NCBI GenBank assembly: GCA_039931865.1
Contig: JBDTRB010000080.1
Coordinates: 1-17,589 of the forward strand
DNA from: JALYUA01 sp039931865
Lineage (GTDB): Bacteria; Acidobacteriota; Thermoanaerobaculia; UBA5066; Gp7-AA6
DNA: 17,589 nucleotides
Direction: 5' to 3'
Each line of letters starts with the position of its first letter. The first letter of the stretch is position 1. Below, one piece after another: positions 15,914-17,589 of the stretch. Both the position numbers and the translations under genes were made by a program. The notes beneath the pieces are model-generated. The model worked only from the letters and a program-made list of their open reading frames with translations, was not told the origin of the DNA and ran no database searches.

Positions 15914-17589
15914 GCCGGCGCGCCCGCCGTCTCGCGCTCCAGTCCGGCGAGGACTCTCCGGCACCGGTCGCAGAGTCCGGTCGCCTCGGCCTCGGGCGTG
16001 ACTTTCCAGCAGCGGTCGCACCGGCGGCCCTGCGCCTTTTCGAACCGCAGCGAGAGCCCCGGATACGCGGCGGAAGCTCGCCACCCGGGCAGGCCGGCCT
16101 CCGCGGCGGCTTCCATCCGCGCGGAGGAGACGATGAAGAGGTCTGCGAACGCGGCGCCCGAAAAGCCCGTGGCGGCGCGGTCGGCGTCGAGCGCCCCGGC
16201 GTCTCCGGAGAGGGAGATCGCGCCCTCGAGAGAGGAGCCGATCGTCTTGTCCCGGCGGGCCTCTTCGAGCACGGTCGAAACCTCCTCCCGCAACGCCATC
16301 AATCGGCCCCACGCTGCCTCGGCGGCGGGGTCTCCGGCCGCATCGTTCAGGGTCTCGAAACGCGAGAGGTGGACGGATTCTTCCTTCGCCCCTGGAAGCG
16401 CCTGCCAGACCTCCTCGGCCGTGAACGGGAGAACCGGCGCGGAGAGGGTCGCGAGAGCCCGGCCGATGCGGTGCAGAGCAGTCTGCGCCGACCGTCGTTC
16501 GGGCGAACGGGGGGCCGACGCGTACAGCCGGTCCTTGATGACGTCGAGATAGAACGCCGAGAGGTCCGACGCGCAGAAATTCAACAGGGCGTGGTAGATC
16601 ACGTGGAACTCGTACGTCTCGTACGCCTCGGTCAGGCGTCTGGCGAGGCGGGCGGCCCGCGACAGGATCTCGGCGTCCAGCGGAAGGAGCTTCGCTGCGG
16701 GCACGGTGTCCCGCTCCGGGTCGAAGTCGTAGAGATTCGAGATCAGGAAGCGCTCGGTGTTCCGGATCTTCCGGTAGGCCTCGGCGCACCGCGTCAGGAT
16801 CTCTTCCGAGATCGGCTGGTCCTCGCGGTAGTCGACCGAGACGACCCAGAGCCGCAGGATGTCGGCGCCGTATTTCGAGATGACCTGCGCCGGGACCACC
16901 GTGTTGCCGGCCGACTTGGACATCTTGCGGGCGTCGACGTCGAGCGTGAAGCCGTGCGTAATCACGCCCCGATAGGGCGCAGCGCCGAAAAGGGCCACCG
17001 ACGTCAAGAGCGAGGACTGGAACCACCCCCGGTACTGGTCCTGGCCCTCGAGGTACAGGTCGGCGGGGGGGCCTGCCGAGTCCGAGGAAAGCTCCGGCCA
17101 TTCCCCCGAGCGCAGCACCGCGAGATGCGACACGCCGGAGTCGAACCACACGTCTAATATGTCGGACTCCTTTTCAAAGTCCGTGTAGCCGCGCCGGTCG
17201 GCGCCCTCCGGCAGGAAGTCCGAGGCGGGACGCGCGTACCAGGCGTCCCCGCCCTCCCGGCGGAACACTTCGACGACGCGTTCAAAGAATCGCCGTTGTT
17301 CGTCGGGGGAGTCCTTCCAGGGATAGATCTCGCGCCTCTCGCCATCCTTCATCGCGAAGAGCAGGGTGATCGGGGAGCCCCAGCGGCGCTGCCGCGAGAT
17401 GACCCACTCGTGCCGGTTCTCGACCATGCCGGCGATCCGGGGCTCCCCCCAGGCCGGGAACCACCGGACCTTCGCGACCGCTTCGAGCGCCTTCTGCCGG
17501 ACGTCGATGTCCCCGGAATCGAGCCTCACGAACCACTGCACGGTCGCGCGGAAGATGACGGGCTTCTTGCAGCGCCAGCAGTGCGGGTA
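15910..17589 (-). CDS. ileS: Isoleucyl-tRNA synthetase, C-terminal 559 residues (5' end outside window)
   Basis: IleRS charges tRNA-Ile with isoleucine. The window holds roughly the last 60 percent of a protein usually about 930 residues long. It enters at YPHCWRCKKPVIFRATVQWF, inside the editing-to-catalytic transition, and continues with VENRHEWVISRQRRWGSPI. The lysine loop KMSKS (16926-16912) completes the class I active site. The anticodon-binding helical domain follows (TEAYETYEFHVIYHALLNF and SDLSAFYLDVIKDRLY). At the end is the zinc motif CDRCWKV...CDRC typical of the usual bacterial type. The HIGH motif and most of the editing domain lie beyond the window. The stop overlaps the lspA start by four bases. 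Confidence 0.97.
   Translation of the reverse strand, partial: YPHCWRCKKPVIFRATVQWFVRLDSGDIDVRQKALEAVAKVRWFPAWGEPRIAGMVENRHEWVISRQRRWGSPITLLFAMKDGERREIYPWKDSPDEQRRFFERVVEVFRREGGDAWYARPASDFLPEGADRRGYTDFEKESDILDVWFDSGVSHLAVLRSGEWPELSSDSAGPPADLYLEGQDQYRGWFQSSLLTSVALFGAAPYRGVITHGFTLDVDARKMSKSAGNTVVPAQVISKYGADILRLWVVSVDYREDQPISEEILTRCAEAYRKIRNTERFLISNLYDFDPERDTVPAAKLLPLDAEILSRAARLARRLTEAYETYEFHVIYHALLNFCASDLSAFYLDVIKDRLYASAPRSPERRSAQTALHRIGRALATLSAPVLPFTAEEVWQALPGAKEESVHLSRFETLNDAAGDPAAEAAWGRLMALREEVSTVLEEARRDKTIGSSLEGAISLSGDAGALDADRAATGFSGAAFADLFIVSSARMEAAAEAGLPGWRASAAYPGLSLRFEKAQGRRCDRCWKVTPEAEATGLCDRCRRVLAGLERETAGAPA

Overview
The window is about 17.6 kb of GC-rich, gene-dense bacterial chromosome and most resembles an Acidobacteriota genome. 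The best evidence is an 806-residue two-unit permease of the ADOP type (Acidobacterial duplicated orphan permease), a large secreted BNR/VPS10-like propeller protein of a kind common in that phylum, and uniformly GC-rich third codon positions. This is an inference from gene content; no ribosomal RNA is present to confirm it. I see no phage, insertion sequence, CRISPR array or defence island.

Layout. The left edge holds a minus-strand tRNA-Gly(CCC), cut by the window end, with a clear sigma70-type promoter. Next comes a short plus-strand transcription unit ending in an intrinsic terminator (260-295); it may be a structured small RNA or a tiny peptide gene. A stand-alone SET-domain protein lies on the minus strand, divergent from a secreted UshA-type 5'-nucleotidase. 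A minus-strand pair follows, a DinB-fold protein and the ADOP permease, divergent from a MetR-like LysR regulator whose promoter carries a MetR-like operator. A plus-strand run encodes a bactofilin, an aldehyde dehydrogenase and alanine dehydrogenase, and then the 1069-residue propeller protein. The right side is a tightly packed minus-strand operon, ileS-lspA-lgt-rluD, with ileS cut by the window end.

How the genes work together. IleS is needed for translation, LspA and Lgt carry out lipoprotein maturation, and RluD modifies 23S rRNA; their genes overlap or nearly touch, which implies translational coupling. Alanine dehydrogenase and the aldehyde dehydrogenase suggest amino-acid catabolism linked to NAD(H). 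The nucleotidase and the propeller protein act outside the cytoplasm.

Most notable observations. Two genes (bactofilin and rluD) have no ATG/GTG/TTG codon where homology puts their start and seem to use CTG, in rluD as a CTGA overlap with the lgt stop. Degenerate heptamer repeat tracts sit at three places: one supplies the last codons of ald, one supplies -35-like boxes before the propeller gene, and one lies inside rluD and encodes an in-frame insertion. The window is otherwise ordinary housekeeping and accessory chromosome; I did not find a convincing new multi-gene system.
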